Below are positions 26,632-36,546 of a stretch of DNA of 64,000 nt, piece after piece. Origin of the DNA: Acidobacteriaceae bacterium (lineage in GTDB: Bacteria; Acidobacteriota; Terriglobia; Terriglobales; Acidobacteriaceae); assembly GCA_030041305.1 (NCBI GenBank), contig JASHOC010000165.1:23800-87799 (forward strand). Reading direction: 5' to 3'. The notes below the pieces were generated by a model that was given only the letters and a program-made list of their open reading frames with translations, was not told where the DNA came from and searched no databases. Each line of letters opens with the position of its first letter. The stretch's first letter is position 1. The position numbers and the translations under genes are program-made.

Positions 26632-27635
26632 GCGAGGAGGAGGTTTTGGAACCGGAGACGCAACGCCCAGAAGCGCCTGCAGCGCTAGCGGCGACGCGGC
26701 AGTTGGTCGCGCAGGCGCGTACGGGGTTGGGGCGCGTGATCGCCGGACAGGAAAATGCGATTGGCGAAGTGCTGGCGGTGGTGCTGGCGCAGGGGCACGG
26801 ATTGCTCGAGGGCGTGCCGGGAGTTGCGAAGACCCTGATGGTGAAAGCGGTGGGGCGGCTGCTGGGACTCGAGTTCCAACGCGTACAGGCCACTCCGGAT
26901 CTGATGCCTGCCGACATTCTGGGGACTTCGATTCTGACCCCGGGAGCGGATGCGTTTACGTTTCACAAGGGACCGGTGTTTACCGATCTGCTCCTGGTGG
27001 ACGAGATCAACCGCATGCCGCCGCGGACGCAGGCGGCGCTGCTCGAGTGCATGGAAGAGCGGCAGGTGACGAGCGACGGCGTGCGGCGGACGTTACCGGC
27101 TTGGTTTACGGTCTTCGCCACGCAGAATCCTATCGAGTTTGAGGGCACCTATCCGTTGCCCGAGGCGCAGCTTGACCGTTTCCTGCTCAAGATCAAAGTG
27201 AATTATCCGACGCCGGCCGAAGAGCGGGCGATGCTGGAGCGGCATCATGGCGCGAGCGCCGCGGGAATCTTGGAAGATGCGGCAATTGAGCCGGTGGCCG
27301 CCGATCTGCTGACGGCGGCGCGCGATGAGATTCGCGCTGTCCGCGTTGCATCCGATCTCTACGACTACATTCTCGAGCTGGTGCGGCGCACGCGCGAGTG
27401 GCCGATGTTGGGGTTGGGCGCGAGCCCGCGCGCGGCCATTTGCCTATTGCGCGTGGCGCAGGTCCTTGCGGCTTTCGAAGACCGCGATTACCTGGTCCCC
27501 GACGACGTGAAACGGGCCGTTCTACCGACGCTGCGCCATCGGATTCTGATCAAGCCGGAGGCGGAGCTGGAAGGTTATGACGCCGATCGCGTATTGAGCG
27601 ATGTGCTGGCCGCGGCGGCAGTGCCGAGAGGGTGA
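26628..27635 (+). CDS. MoxR-family AAA+ ATPase
   Basis: A 335-aa AAA+ ATPase. Walker A is GVPGVAKT, Walker B LLLVDEINRMPPRTQAALLE, sensor 1 FATQNPIEFEGTYPLPEAQ, and the sensor 2 helical lid is at the C-terminus (GASPRAAICLLRVAQVLA). MoxR ATPases act as chaperones that mature or activate partner complexes, usually with DUF58 proteins carrying VWA-like domains. It lies between DUF4350 and DUF58 with 4-nt overlaps, so stoichiometric co-translation is likely. Confidence 0.95.
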   Translation: MSEEEVLEPETQRPEAPAALAATRQLVAQARTGLGRVIAGQENAIGEVLAVVLAQGHGLLEGVPGVAKTLMVKAVGRLLGLEFQRVQATPDLMPADILGTSILTPGADAFTFHKGPVFTDLLLVDEINRMPPRTQAALLECMEERQVTSDGVRRTLPAWFTVFATQNPIEFEGTYPLPEAQLDRFLLKIKVNYPTPAEERAMLERHHGASAAGILEDAAIEPVAADLLTAARDEIRAVRVASDLYDYILELVRRTREWPMLGLGASPRAAICLLRVAQVLAAFEDRDYLVPDDVKRAVLPTLRHRILIKPEAELEGYDADRVLSDVLAAAAVPRG

Positions 27636-29053
27636 TGGCGGGGTCGCTCCAACCCGAGCGGGTGCGCGCGGTTTGTCGGGCGCGGGGACGGTTTGCATTT
27701 GGCCTCACGGCGCGGACGATCTGGTTATTGGTGGCCGGGCTGGCGCTGGCGCTGCCGGGGTTCTTTGATGCGCGTCTTGCCTATGGGATGTTGGCGTGGG
27801 ATGCCTTGGTGATGACCGCCGCGCTTTGGGATGGTTGGCGGCTGCCCGCGCCAGCCGCGATCACGATGGAACGCTCGTGGAGCAACGCGCCCTCGCTCGA
27901 TAGTGAAACCGAGATCGAACTGGCCGTTGAGCAACAGAGCGGAATAGCGCTCGAATGCCGAATAACGGATGATTTGCCGGAGGCGCTGGCGCCCGCGCCG
28001 GCCACGGACAAGCTGCTAGCGCTCTCCGGCAGGCGCGCGACGCTATGCTCCAAGATCGAGCCGCGCGAACGCGGGGACGCGCGCGCGGGCAGTGTTTATC
28101 TCCGCTACGCCTCGCCGCTCGGGCTGGTGGAGCGGTGGGCCGTGGCGGGGCTGGAGCAGACGGTGCGTGTCTACCCGGCGCTGCGCCGCGGCGAAGACCA
28201 GAAAATCTATCTCGCCCGCGGCCGCCAGGTTGACTTGCAGCTTCGCCAGGCGCAACAGCGGGGCTTGGGCCGGGATTTCGAAAGCCTGCGAGACTATCTG
28301 GAGGGCGACGACCTGCGCGATGTGTGCTGGACGGCGACGGCGCGGCGCGGCCAGCTCATCACGCGCCGCTACCGGACCGAGCGCAGCCAGGCGGTGTGGA
28401 CGGTGATCGACGCGGGCAGGCTGCTGCGCGCCAGGATTGTGCCGCAGGCCGGTGGGGCGGGTGGACAACCGGAGGCGCGGCGCGTGGCGCACTCGAAGCT
28501 CGACCACGCCTGCTCGACGGCCGTGGCGCTGGCGCAACTGGCCCTGTTCTCAGGCGATCGCGCGGCATTGCTGGTTTACGGACAGAATGTGCAACAGCGG
28601 GTGTTGCCCGGCCGCGGAGCAGCGCATCTACGGCTGATTGTGGAGGCCCTTGCGCAGGCGCGGGCCGAGTTGAGCGAAGCCGACCATCTGCGCGCCACGG
28701 CGGTGCTGAACCGGCTGCAGCCGCGCCGCGCGCTGATTTTGTGGATCACCGATTTGGCGGAGACGGCGATGCGGCCTGAAGTGGTGGATGGCGCGCTGCA
28801 GTTGTTGCGCCGGCATGTGCTGCTCTTTGTCGCCATGGCTCAGCCGGACGTGACGGCAATCGCCAATCAGCGGCCGAAGAATATCGACGAGATGTTCCGG
28901 GCCGCCGCCGCGCAGGAGCTGGCGGGACGGCGCGAACTTCTGCTCGCCCGTTTGCGCGAACAGGGCGCGCTGACGCTCGATCTCGATCCGGGGCACTTGA
29001 CCTCAGCGGTATTGAATGAGTATTTGAGAGTGAAAGAGCGGGCGATGGTGTGA
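27632..29053 (+). CDS. DUF58 domain protein
   Basis: A 473-aa protein with one or two N-terminal membrane spans (IWLLVAGLALALPGFFDARL), a beta-rich region and the DUF58 signature GRDFESLRDYLEGDDLRDVC with ITRRYRTERSQAVWTVIDAGRLL. The last part is a VWA-like fold in which the first acidic-Ser metal-ion motif appears reduced to VIDAGR. It is the last gene of the five-gene operon and the usual binding partner of MoxR. Convergent with the RND outer-membrane gene, 57 bp away. Confidence 0.9.
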   Translation: MMAGSLQPERVRAVCRARGRFAFGLTARTIWLLVAGLALALPGFFDARLAYGMLAWDALVMTAALWDGWRLPAPAAITMERSWSNAPSLDSETEIELAVEQQSGIALECRITDDLPEALAPAPATDKLLALSGRRATLCSKIEPRERGDARAGSVYLRYASPLGLVERWAVAGLEQTVRVYPALRRGEDQKIYLARGRQVDLQLRQAQQRGLGRDFESLRDYLEGDDLRDVCWTATARRGQLITRRYRTERSQAVWTVIDAGRLLRARIVPQAGGAGGQPEARRVAHSKLDHACSTAVALAQLALFSGDRAALLVYGQNVQQRVLPGRGAAHLRLIVEALAQARAELSEADHLRATAVLNRLQPRRALILWITDLAETAMRPEVVDGALQLLRRHVLLFVAMAQPDVTAIANQRPKNIDEMFRAAAAQELAGRRELLLARLREQGALTLDLDPGHLTSAVLNEYLRVKERAMV

Positions 29054-29109
29054 AGGGGCAGAGATCGGGGTCAGTGTGGACGCCGATCAGGGGCAACGAT
29101 GCGCTTGTT

Positions 29110-30657
29110 TTATGGCAACTGGGTGACGTCCCAGCCGCCACCCAGGGAGCGGACCAGGCCGACGCTGGCGGCGAACTGGCGGGTTTGGAGGTTGATGGCG
29201 GTGAATTGATCCTGGAGCAGGGTTTGTTCGGCGGTGAGGACTTCGAGGTAGCTCGTGACTCCGCCGCGGTAGCGCTGGTTGGAAAGATTGAAGGAGCGTT
29301 GCGCGGAGGCGACGGCGGTCTGTTCTACGTTCGCTTCCTGTTCGAGAATGCGCAGAGACGAGAGCTGGTCTTCGACATCTTCGAAGGCCGAGAAGACGGT
29401 GTTGCGATAACCGGCGACCTGGGCTTCGTAGGTGTGGCGGGCCTGATCGGTGAGGGCGTGGCGCTGACCGGCGTCGAAGAGAAGCTCTGTGGCCTGGGCG
29501 CCCAGACTCCAAAGCGAGCTTGGGCCTTGAATCCACGTTCCTGGACTGGTGCTTTGAAAGCCGCCGGTTGCACCCAGGGAGATGCTGGGATAAAAAGCGC
29601 TGACGGCGATGCCGATTTGCGCGTTGGCGGCGTCGGTAAGGCGCTCCTGAATCGCGATATCAGGCCGGCGTTCGAGCAGTTGCGATGGGACTCCGGTGGG
29701 GATTTTGGGCAGAGGCAGGTTCAGGGGCGAAAAGGGAATGCTGAAGCTGGGCAAGCTGTAATTGGCGATGGTCCCGATGGCGTGCTCGAACTGGGCGCGG
29801 GCCACGCCGGCGTCGACCAATTGGGCGCGGACGGTTTCGAGCTCGGTTTCGGCCTGGGCCACGTCGACCGCCGTGGCCACGCCGCCGGCCAGCCGCTGCT
29901 GAGTCAATTGAAGCTGGTGTTCGAGGTCGGCGACCGTGTCGCGCAGGAACTGGATTTGCGAATCGAGGCCACGCAGCTCGAAGTAGTCGCTGGCCATTTC
30001 GGCTTGCAGGCCCAGGTCCACGTTGGCCGCTTGGGCGGCAGTGGCCTGAGCGTTGGCGCGGGCCTGCTCAACGGTGCGCCGGATGCGGCCGAAGAAGTCC
30101 GGTTCCCAGCTGGCCTGACCCTGGAGAACCAGGTCGCTGTAGATGGTGGGATCTGCCTTGTTGAAGAGCGGCTCGTTTGCCGAGTACTTCAACTCCGTTG
30201 GAGAAACCTGAGCGGAGACGGTGGGATAGAAATTGGCGCGCGCCGCGGCCACCTGGTCGCGTGCGGCGTAATAGGTTTCCAGCGCCTGGCGCAATTGCAC
30301 GTTGGTGGTGGCGATGCGGTCCTCAAGCCGGTTCAGCGCCGGATCGCCGTAGATCTCCCACCAGTTGCCTTTTAACATGCCGTCAGAGGGGTTGGCCGGC
30401 GTCCAAGTCCCGCCGGGCGGATTGGGTGGAGGGACGACCGATGAGGCTCCCATCTCCTTATAGGCTGGCGGAGCATTGAAGCTCGGGCGCTGGTAATTGG
30501 GCCCGACGGGTTTGCATCCGGTGAGTAAGGCGAGTGCGATCAAACCGAGCAGGCAAACGCCCGTTGGCCACGGCCACGGATAACGCTGGCGGTGAGCTTT
30601 GGCGGTGCGGAATGACGGGATGGGTTGGCGATGTTCCCTGGCGCCCGAAAGCCGCAT
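29110..30657 (-). CDS. RND efflux outer-membrane lipoprotein (OprM/NodT family)
   Basis: A 515-aa outer-membrane factor. It has a lipoprotein signal (LLGLIALALLTGC, lipobox LTGC) followed by the family start KPVGPNYQRPSFNAPPAYKE, and two repeats of the TolC-type barrel and helical hairpins (LRQALETYYAARDQVAAARA; then RYRGGVTSYLEVLTAEQTLL at the C-terminal repeat). The start ATG 30657 lies one base after the upstream stop and has GGAGG 9 nt upstream within the preceding gene. Last gene of a complete tripartite RND operon. Confidence 0.94.
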   Translation of the reverse strand: MRLSGAREHRQPIPSFRTAKAHRQRYPWPWPTGVCLLGLIALALLTGCKPVGPNYQRPSFNAPPAYKEMGASSVVPPPNPPGGTWTPANPSDGMLKGNWWEIYGDPALNRLEDRIATTNVQLRQALETYYAARDQVAAARANFYPTVSAQVSPTELKYSANEPLFNKADPTIYSDLVLQGQASWEPDFFGRIRRTVEQARANAQATAAQAANVDLGLQAEMASDYFELRGLDSQIQFLRDTVADLEHQLQLTQQRLAGGVATAVDVAQAETELETVRAQLVDAGVARAQFEHAIGTIANYSLPSFSIPFSPLNLPLPKIPTGVPSQLLERRPDIAIQERLTDAANAQIGIAVSAFYPSISLGATGGFQSTSPGTWIQGPSSLWSLGAQATELLFDAGQRHALTDQARHTYEAQVAGYRNTVFSAFEDVEDQLSSLRILEQEANVEQTAVASAQRSFNLSNQRYRGGVTSYLEVLTAEQTLLQDQFTAINLQTRQFAASVGLVRSLGGGWDVTQLP

Positions 30658-30658
30658 C

Positions 30659-31876
30659 TTACAGGCCTCCGTCGGTCGAAGCGGCCGGGCCGGGATGGAC
30701 GACGGTGACGCGTTCGCCGTCGATGAGCGAATCCGGAGGATCCTGAATGACCTGGTCGCCGGGGTTGAGGCCGCTGACAATCTGCACCGTAGCGCCGTCA
30801 TCTTCGCCGATGATCACCGGAACCAGGTGAGCCGTGTTGCCGTTGACGACGATGCCCACGCGCAGGCCTTCCTTGCGGAAGATCAACGCGGCGACCGGCA
30901 CTACAAAAGTGGGGCTGCTGGGCGGGGTCTTGAAATGCACCTGAGCCAGCGAACCGGGCATCAATTCTCCGGAACGGTTGTCCACGTCGATTTCGACCAG
31001 CAGCGTGCGGGTGGCGGGATCGATGGCGTCGGCGGTGCGCACCAGGGCGCCCGAGAAGGTCTTGCCGGGGTGCTCGGGGAAGGTCAACGGAATCTTCATT
31101 CCGCGCTTGACGGATTGCGAGTAGACCTGGGGAACGTTGGTGTAAACGCGCAGCGTCTCGAGGGCCTGCATGTGGAATAGCTCCGTCCCGGCGCCCTGGT
31201 TAATGAGTTGGCCGGTATCCACGTTACGCGCGGTCACCACGCCATCGAAAGGCGCATAGACCTGCTCGAAAGACTGCAGCTCCTTGAGTCGCTGCACGTT
31301 GGCCTGCGCGGAACGAACCGCTGCCGCAGTGGCCGCGGCCTGATTGACGAAAGTGTCGGTATCCTGCTGGCTTACCGCGTCCGACTTCACCAGGTCGGTG
31401 TAGCGCTTGGCCTGGATCTGCGCGATATTGGCATTGGCTTGCGACGTCGCCAGGTCTTGCTGCGCCTGGCGAAGCTGCTGGTCCAGCTCAGGGGTGGCGA
31501 TCACGGCCAGCAAGGCGCCTTTCTTCACCTTCGCGCCGATGTCGAAATACCAGTGGAGCAGGTAGCCGTTGGTGCGCGCATAGATGGGCGAATCAGTGTA
31601 CGCGGTGACGTTGCCGGGAAGCACGAAATTATCAGTGGGAGCGCCCTGTATGGCGGAGGCTACGCTGACAGTGGGCGCGGCCATCGCCTCGGTGCGGTCG
31701 GCCAGCACGGTGTCGGCATGCGTGCGGTGCACGATGCCGATCCCGGCCAGCAAGCCCAGAATAGCCAGCACCACGGCAACACCAGCGATGGTCCTGCGGC
31801 CCGAGATGGGCTTCGCCTCGGGCGGGGCGTGATGACTGTCGGCTGGTGGTGTCTGCGAATGGGATGCTTCGTTCAT
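30659..31876 (-). CDS. RND efflux periplasmic adaptor (membrane-fusion protein)
   Basis: A 405-aa HlyD/AcrA-type adaptor. One N-terminal span (RTIAGVAVVLAILGLLAGIGI) anchors it; a split lipoyl domain (YLLHWYFDIGAKVKKGALLA and VYAPFDGVVTARNVDTGQLI) brackets a coiled-coil hairpin rich in Gln and Ala (LRQAQQDLATSQANANIAQI). Beta-barrel and membrane-proximal domains follow. It lies 5 bp after the permease stop and directly before the outer-membrane factor. Confidence 0.94.
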   Translation of the reverse strand: MNEASHSQTPPADSHHAPPEAKPISGRRTIAGVAVVLAILGLLAGIGIVHRTHADTVLADRTEAMAAPTVSVASAIQGAPTDNFVLPGNVTAYTDSPIYARTNGYLLHWYFDIGAKVKKGALLAVIATPELDQQLRQAQQDLATSQANANIAQIQAKRYTDLVKSDAVSQQDTDTFVNQAAATAAAVRSAQANVQRLKELQSFEQVYAPFDGVVTARNVDTGQLINQGAGTELFHMQALETLRVYTNVPQVYSQSVKRGMKIPLTFPEHPGKTFSGALVRTADAIDPATRTLLVEIDVDNRSGELMPGSLAQVHFKTPPSSPTFVVPVAALIFRKEGLRVGIVVNGNTAHLVPVIIGEDDGATVQIVSGLNPGDQVIQDPPDSLIDGERVTVVHPGPAASTDGGL

Positions 31877-31881
31877 GAGGG

Positions 31882-34800
31882 CTACTCCCGAGTCTCGTCG
31901 AAATCATCGAACGCGGCGCCGCCCGCCGCGAGCTGCGCGGCTTTTCGGCGGCGCTGAAGATGACCGTGAATGAAGGAAAAGAAGGCAGGCACAAAAAAGA
32001 GCGTAGCCACCGTGGCCAGCGTCAGGCCGCCGATGACGGCGCGGCCCAGCGGCGCGTTCTGCTCGCCGCCGTCCCCGAGGCCCAGCGCCATGGGCACCAT
32101 GCCAATAATCATGGCCAGCGCGGTCATGATGACCGGGCGAATGCGCACAAAACCCGCATTCAGCGCTGCGGTGCGCGCATCGCCCACCAGAGCCTCCATC
32201 TGCTCGCGGGCAAAGCTCACCACCAGAATGGAGTTGGCCGTGGCCACGCCCATGCACATGATGGCGCCGGTCAGCGCGGGCACGCTGAGCCGCGTACCGG
32301 TCAAGAACAGTATCCAGACGATCCCAGACAACGCCGCCGGCAGCGCGGAGATGATCAGGAAGGGGTCCAGCCACGACTGGAAATTGACCACGATGAGCAG
32401 GTAGACGAGCAGAATCGAAAACGCCAGCCCCGCCAGCAAGCCAAAGTACGACTTGGACATTGTCTCGCTCTGCCCGCGCAGAATGATGTGCGAACCACGA
32501 GGAAGATATTTCTGGTTTTCGGCCACAATCCGTTCCACGGCGCGCGTCACGCTGCCCAGATCGGCGCCGTCCACATTGGCAAAAATGTCGATGACCGGCT
32601 CGATGTCGTAGTGGCTGATTTCGGCTTCCTCAGCGCCGGGATCCACCTGGGCAAGATTGCCGAGGACTTCGACCGGCCGGGGTGCGCCCGGACCCATGGA
32701 AGCAGAACCGGGGGCCATGGTCGAGGCCGCCCCGGGCGAGCCGGCCGGAACGGCGCCGGGCGCAGTGGTGCTGACCGGGTCCCCTTCCTGCAAAACCGCG
32801 CCAGCGCCGGTAATAGGCATGCTCTTCAGATCCGCCATGGTATCCAGCCGATACTGCGGCGATTGCACGGCGATGTTATAAGAAACGCCGTTGCGCGGAT
32901 CGAGGAAGTAGTTCGGGTTGGTCTGGAAGCTGCCGCTCAGGGCCACCAGCAGGCTCTGCGTCACGTTCTGATCCGTCAGCCCGGTGTCCTCAGCCAGGGT
33001 GCGATCAACGTTGATCGTCAGGTTCGGATCATTGAACGGCTGCTGGATGCGCGCATCCACCGCGCCCGGCACGTGGCGCACTTCCTCGAGGATGCGCTCG
33101 GCGAGCTCGCGATTGTTATCGATGTTGAAGCCCACGATCTGCAGATCAATGGGCGCGGCCAGTCCGAAGTTCAGAATCTGGGTCACGATATCCACCGGGG
33201 TGTCGTAGAACATCACGCCGGGATAATCGCGGTTCAGAACTTCGCGCAGCCGCCGCACGTACGTGGCGGTGGGATGATGGTTGGGCGCGAGCTGCACCTG
33301 AATATCGGCGTCCGAAGGTCCCACCGGCGCGGAGGTCGAGTAGGAGAGATTCAGCGAGGAGTTGGGCAACCCGATGTTGTCCATGATGGTCACCAGCTCT
33401 TTGGCGGGAATCTGCGAGCGGATGGTGGCTTCAATGCGATCGCAGAGCGCCGCCGTCTCCTCAATGCGCGTGCCGGTATGAGCGCGCACATGAATCTTGA
33501 ACTGTCCGGCATCGACAGAGGGGAAGAAGTCCTGGCCCAGCCACGGGGTAAGCAGCGCAATCGATCCCACCATGACGGCGAGAAAAAGGAGCAGAAAAAC
33601 TCCGGCGTGATGAACGCACAAGGTCAGCAGGCGCAGGTAGCCGCGGCGCATGTTTTCAAAGCCCGTCTCGAAGGCGGTCTGAAACTGCACCAGGGGGTTG
33701 CGGCTGGCGCGCTTGCGCTGGACCTGGGCGTCGTCATGCTCGCGGAGCATGTATTTGGCCATGGTGGGCACCAGGGTCCGCGAGAGCACGTAACTGGCCA
33801 GCATGGCAAAGACCACCGCTTCAGCCATGGGCACAAACAGGTAATGGGCCACGCCGGTGAGGAAAAACATGGGCACGAAGACGATGCAGATGGCGAGCGT
33901 GGAGACCAGAGCCGGCGTGGCGATCTGCGCCGAACCGTCAAGAATGGACTGCTCCAGCTCCTTGCCTTGTTCGAGATTGCGGTTAATATTCTCGATGGCG
34001 ACGGTGGCGTCGTCGACAAGAATGCCGACAGCGAGCGCCATGCCGCCCAGCGTCATGATGTTGATGGTCTCGTGCAAAGCGTCGAGCAGGACGAGCGAGC
34101 AGAGAATCGAAAGCGGAATGGAAACCGCGATGATCAGCGTGGAGCGCCAGCTCCCGAGGAAGATCAGAATCATCACCGCGGTGAGGCAGGCGGCGATGAT
34201 GGCCTCACGGACCACGCCGCTTACCGCGGCGCGCACGAAGAGCGACTGGTCGGAGATAGCGGCAATGCGCAGCCTGGAGGGCAACTCGCCCCGAACGAAG
34301 GCCAGGCGGTCGCGTACGCCCTTAATGATGTCGAGCGTCGAGGTCGAGCCGGTCTTCAGAATGTTCATCAGCACAGCGCGGCGCCCGTCCACGCGGACGA
34401 TATTGGTCTGCGGAGGAAACCCATCGCGCACGTGCGCCACATCGTGGATATAGACGACGGCTCCATTCGCCGCCTTGATGGGCATATTGTTCAGTTCCGA
34501 GATCAGGCTGGGCGCGGAGTTGGTCTCGACCTGATACTCGAAGCGGTTGATCTTGATGGTGCCCGAAGGCGCGATGATGTTTTGCGCGCTGACGGCGTTG
34601 ACCACGTCCGACGGCGATAGTCCCCTGGCCTGCAGCGCGGGCATGTTCAGGTCAACCTGGATCTGGCGCACCTTGCCCCCATAGGGAAAGGGAATCTGCG
34701 CCCCCTCGATGGTGGCCAGTTGCACGCGGATGTCGTTCATGGCCAGGTCGTTCAACTGCTGCTCGTTCAATCCCTGGCCGGAAAGGCCGAGCTGGAGCAC

Positions 34801-35217
34801 GGGAACGCTGGCGGCGTCGTACTGAATGACGAAAGGAGGAAATGTGCCCGGGGGCAACTGCCGCGTGATCGCCCCGCTGACTGCGGTCACCTGGGCGATG
34901 GCCTCGCCGATGTTCACGTGGGGCTGAAAAAAGATCTTGATGATGCCTACCCCGACCAGAGACTGCGATTCAATGTGCTCGATGTCGTTGACCGCCGTGG
35001 TGAGGACGCGCTCGCTGTTATACACGATGCGGTTGGCCATCTGATACGGAGAAAGCCCCTGGAACTGCCAGACCACCGTCACGACTGGGATATCGATATT
35101 GGGAAAGATATCCGTCGGCATCGTCTCGATGCTGAGCACGCCAAGGATCAGGATCAAAAACGCAAAGACGACAAAGGTGTAGGGCCGCCTGAGCGCAAGC
35201 CGGACAAACCACATCAT
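31882..35217 (-). CDS. RND-family efflux permease (AcrB-type)
   Basis: A 1111-aa inner-membrane antiporter with the standard duplicated topology of twelve spans. The N-terminus RRPYTFVVFAFLILILGV is the first span, and the proton-relay span shows GGMALAVGILVDDATVAIEN with the conserved DD. The second half repeats the fold (LLAGLAFSILLVYLLIVVNF; GAIMCMGVATANSILVVSF). A low-complexity insert rich in Gly, Ala, Pro and Ser occupies roughly residues 808-846 in the second periplasmic loop, making the protein slightly longer than usual. First gene of the operon. Substrate class cannot be told from sequence. Confidence 0.95.
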   Translation of the reverse strand: MMWFVRLALRRPYTFVVFAFLILILGVLSIETMPTDIFPNIDIPVVTVVWQFQGLSPYQMANRIVYNSERVLTTAVNDIEHIESQSLVGVGIIKIFFQPHVNIGEAIAQVTAVSGAITRQLPPGTFPPFVIQYDAASVPVLQLGLSGQGLNEQQLNDLAMNDIRVQLATIEGAQIPFPYGGKVRQIQVDLNMPALQARGLSPSDVVNAVSAQNIIAPSGTIKINRFEYQVETNSAPSLISELNNMPIKAANGAVVYIHDVAHVRDGFPPQTNIVRVDGRRAVLMNILKTGSTSTLDIIKGVRDRLAFVRGELPSRLRIAAISDQSLFVRAAVSGVVREAIIAACLTAVMILIFLGSWRSTLIIAVSIPLSILCSLVLLDALHETINIMTLGGMALAVGILVDDATVAIENINRNLEQGKELEQSILDGSAQIATPALVSTLAICIVFVPMFFLTGVAHYLFVPMAEAVVFAMLASYVLSRTLVPTMAKYMLREHDDAQVQRKRASRNPLVQFQTAFETGFENMRRGYLRLLTLCVHHAGVFLLLFLAVMVGSIALLTPWLGQDFFPSVDAGQFKIHVRAHTGTRIEETAALCDRIEATIRSQIPAKELVTIMDNIGLPNSSLNLSYSTSAPVGPSDADIQVQLAPNHHPTATYVRRLREVLNRDYPGVMFYDTPVDIVTQILNFGLAAPIDLQIVGFNIDNNRELAERILEEVRHVPGAVDARIQQPFNDPNLTINVDRTLAEDTGLTDQNVTQSLLVALSGSFQTNPNYFLDPRNGVSYNIAVQSPQYRLDTMADLKSMPITGAGAVLQEGDPVSTTAPGAVPAGSPGAASTMAPGSASMGPGAPRPVEVLGNLAQVDPGAEEAEISHYDIEPVIDIFANVDGADLGSVTRAVERIVAENQKYLPRGSHIILRGQSETMSKSYFGLLAGLAFSILLVYLLIVVNFQSWLDPFLIISALPAALSGIVWILFLTGTRLSVPALTGAIMCMGVATANSILVVSFAREQMEALVGDARTAALNAGFVRIRPVIMTALAMIIGMVPMALGLGDGGEQNAPLGRAVIGGLTLATVATLFFVPAFFSFIHGHLQRRRKAAQLAAGGAAFDDFDETRE

Positions 35218-35628
35218 AAATTTGGCACTCGCTCCCGCCGGCGTCCTGGCGTCGTTTTACCTTGACCGGAGCGCCCCACCTCCCGGAAGGGCGTTGGCGG
35301 CAGCTCTGGTCCGGCTCGCGCCGGCTTTTCGGATTCCCGGACCCGTAGCGCGCCTGCCGCTTCCCGGTCCAAATATCCACTTGAAAGAACTATGTTAATC
35401 GAAAGATAAAGACAAAGGGAAAGAACGAAAACTGCCCCTACGTACTTGGGACGCTTGGGAGGGTGGAAAGGATACAATTTTCGGGCGGCGCGGCCATTTG
35501 CGCTCTATTGTGTCCGGCATCGAGACCCACCGCGGTCCGAGGGCCACCCTCCGATTTGACCGCGTGAGCAGGATATTGCTTCCGGGCCATGGTCAGCAAG
35601 CATCGGGGAAATGACCTGAACGGGAGGG
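35218..35628. other. intergenic region upstream of the RND operon
   Basis: About 410 bp with an A/T-richer patch at 35380-35440. The promoter of the RND operon should lie here; I see no convincing pair. No gene is supported. Confidence 0.5.
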
Positions 35629-36138
35629 TCATTCACCATCGAGCAGGCGCTCGATAACGGGGGCGAGGGTTTCGGGTCTCCTCGACGGGTTGTAGCGCGC
35701 GACGACTTCTCCCTCGCGGCCGACGAGAAATTTGGTGAAATTCCAGTGGATTCGCCCGGCGGTGAAGAAGCCGAGGGCGCCCGGCCTTTTTTCCTTCAGA
35801 AAGCGGTAAAGGGGATGTGCGTGGGGCCCGTTGACCTCGATTTTGGTGAAGAGGGGAAAGCTGACGGAGTAGTTTCTTTCGCAGAACGCGGTAATTTCAT
35901 CAGGAGGTCCCGGTTCCTGCCCGGCGAACTGATTGCAGGGAAAGCCAAGCACCGCGAAGCCGCGCTGGCGATAGGCGCGATAGAGGGTCTGAAGCCCCGC
36001 ATACTGCGGCGTGAAACCGCATTGGCTGGCGGTGTTGACGATGAGCAGCACCTGGCTGCGGAAATCTTCCAGGCTCACCTCGCGCCCGTCGAGCAGCTGC
36101 GCCGAGAAGGAATAGACGGTCTGTGCGGACTCCTCCAT
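35629..36138 (-). CDS. glutathione peroxidase-family thiol peroxidase
   Basis: A 169-aa protein of the GPx/BsaA family. The peroxidatic Cys40 lies in VNTASQCGFTPQY, with Gln70 in GFPCNQFAGQEPG and Trp in HWNFTKFLVG forming the catalytic triad. Cys86 in ITAFCERNYSV is the usual resolving Cys, so the enzyme probably uses thioredoxin rather than glutathione. No signal peptide, hence cytoplasmic. Monocistronic. Confidence 0.94.
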   Translation of the reverse strand: MEESAQTVYSFSAQLLDGREVSLEDFRSQVLLIVNTASQCGFTPQYAGLQTLYRAYRQRGFAVLGFPCNQFAGQEPGPPDEITAFCERNYSVSFPLFTKIEVNGPHAHPLYRFLKEKRPGALGFFTAGRIHWNFTKFLVGREGEVVARYNPSRRPETLAPVIERLLDGE

Positions 36139-36546
36139 GGGCGAAAACCTCGCTGCGGAACGATGTCCTGCGCTCTCGGTCCGCGTCTAATGCATTTTAA
36201 GAAAAATCCCTGCATGGGATGTTCGATGGCACAGCAACTGTCGAAGGGCGGCAACCCGCTCGGCTCCGGTAGACTGTGGACTGGGTCCCGAAAATGCGGG
36301 AGCACACGGCGGCTGGCGATGCTCGCCGCGATCAGATGAAACAACCTTCCGGGAAAGCAAGTTTTGTTTCGGAGCGGAAACGAGAGGAGCGGCGCTGGCT
36401 GGTTGCAGGCGTCAGGCGGCGACGAGTTGGTGGAAGTGACAAGAGGTTCAAGCCGAACACTCAACCGCAGGTTTGGGCGGGGTGACCGCGGTCCAATATA
36501 ATCAATCTTTCCTCGATGAAGGAACGATTTTTCAGCAATTGAGGGT
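36139..36546. other. divergent intergenic region
   Basis: About 400 bp between the peroxidase gene and bamA. It contains a probable bamA promoter at 36473-36502. No gene is supported. Confidence 0.5.
36473..36502 (+). promoter_or_regulatory. probable sigma-70 promoter of bamA
   Basis: A perfect TATAAT (36497-36502) is preceded at 18 bp by TTGGGC (36473-36478). It lies 45 bp before the chosen bamA start. The -35 is weak, so this is a by-eye call. Confidence 0.45.

Noticed and set aside
31960..34620. Open frame of 886 codons on the plus strand opposite the RND permease
   Set aside because: It is the antisense shadow of a GC-rich gene; it has no domain, no signal and a His/Arg/Gly-rich composition typical of reverse frames.
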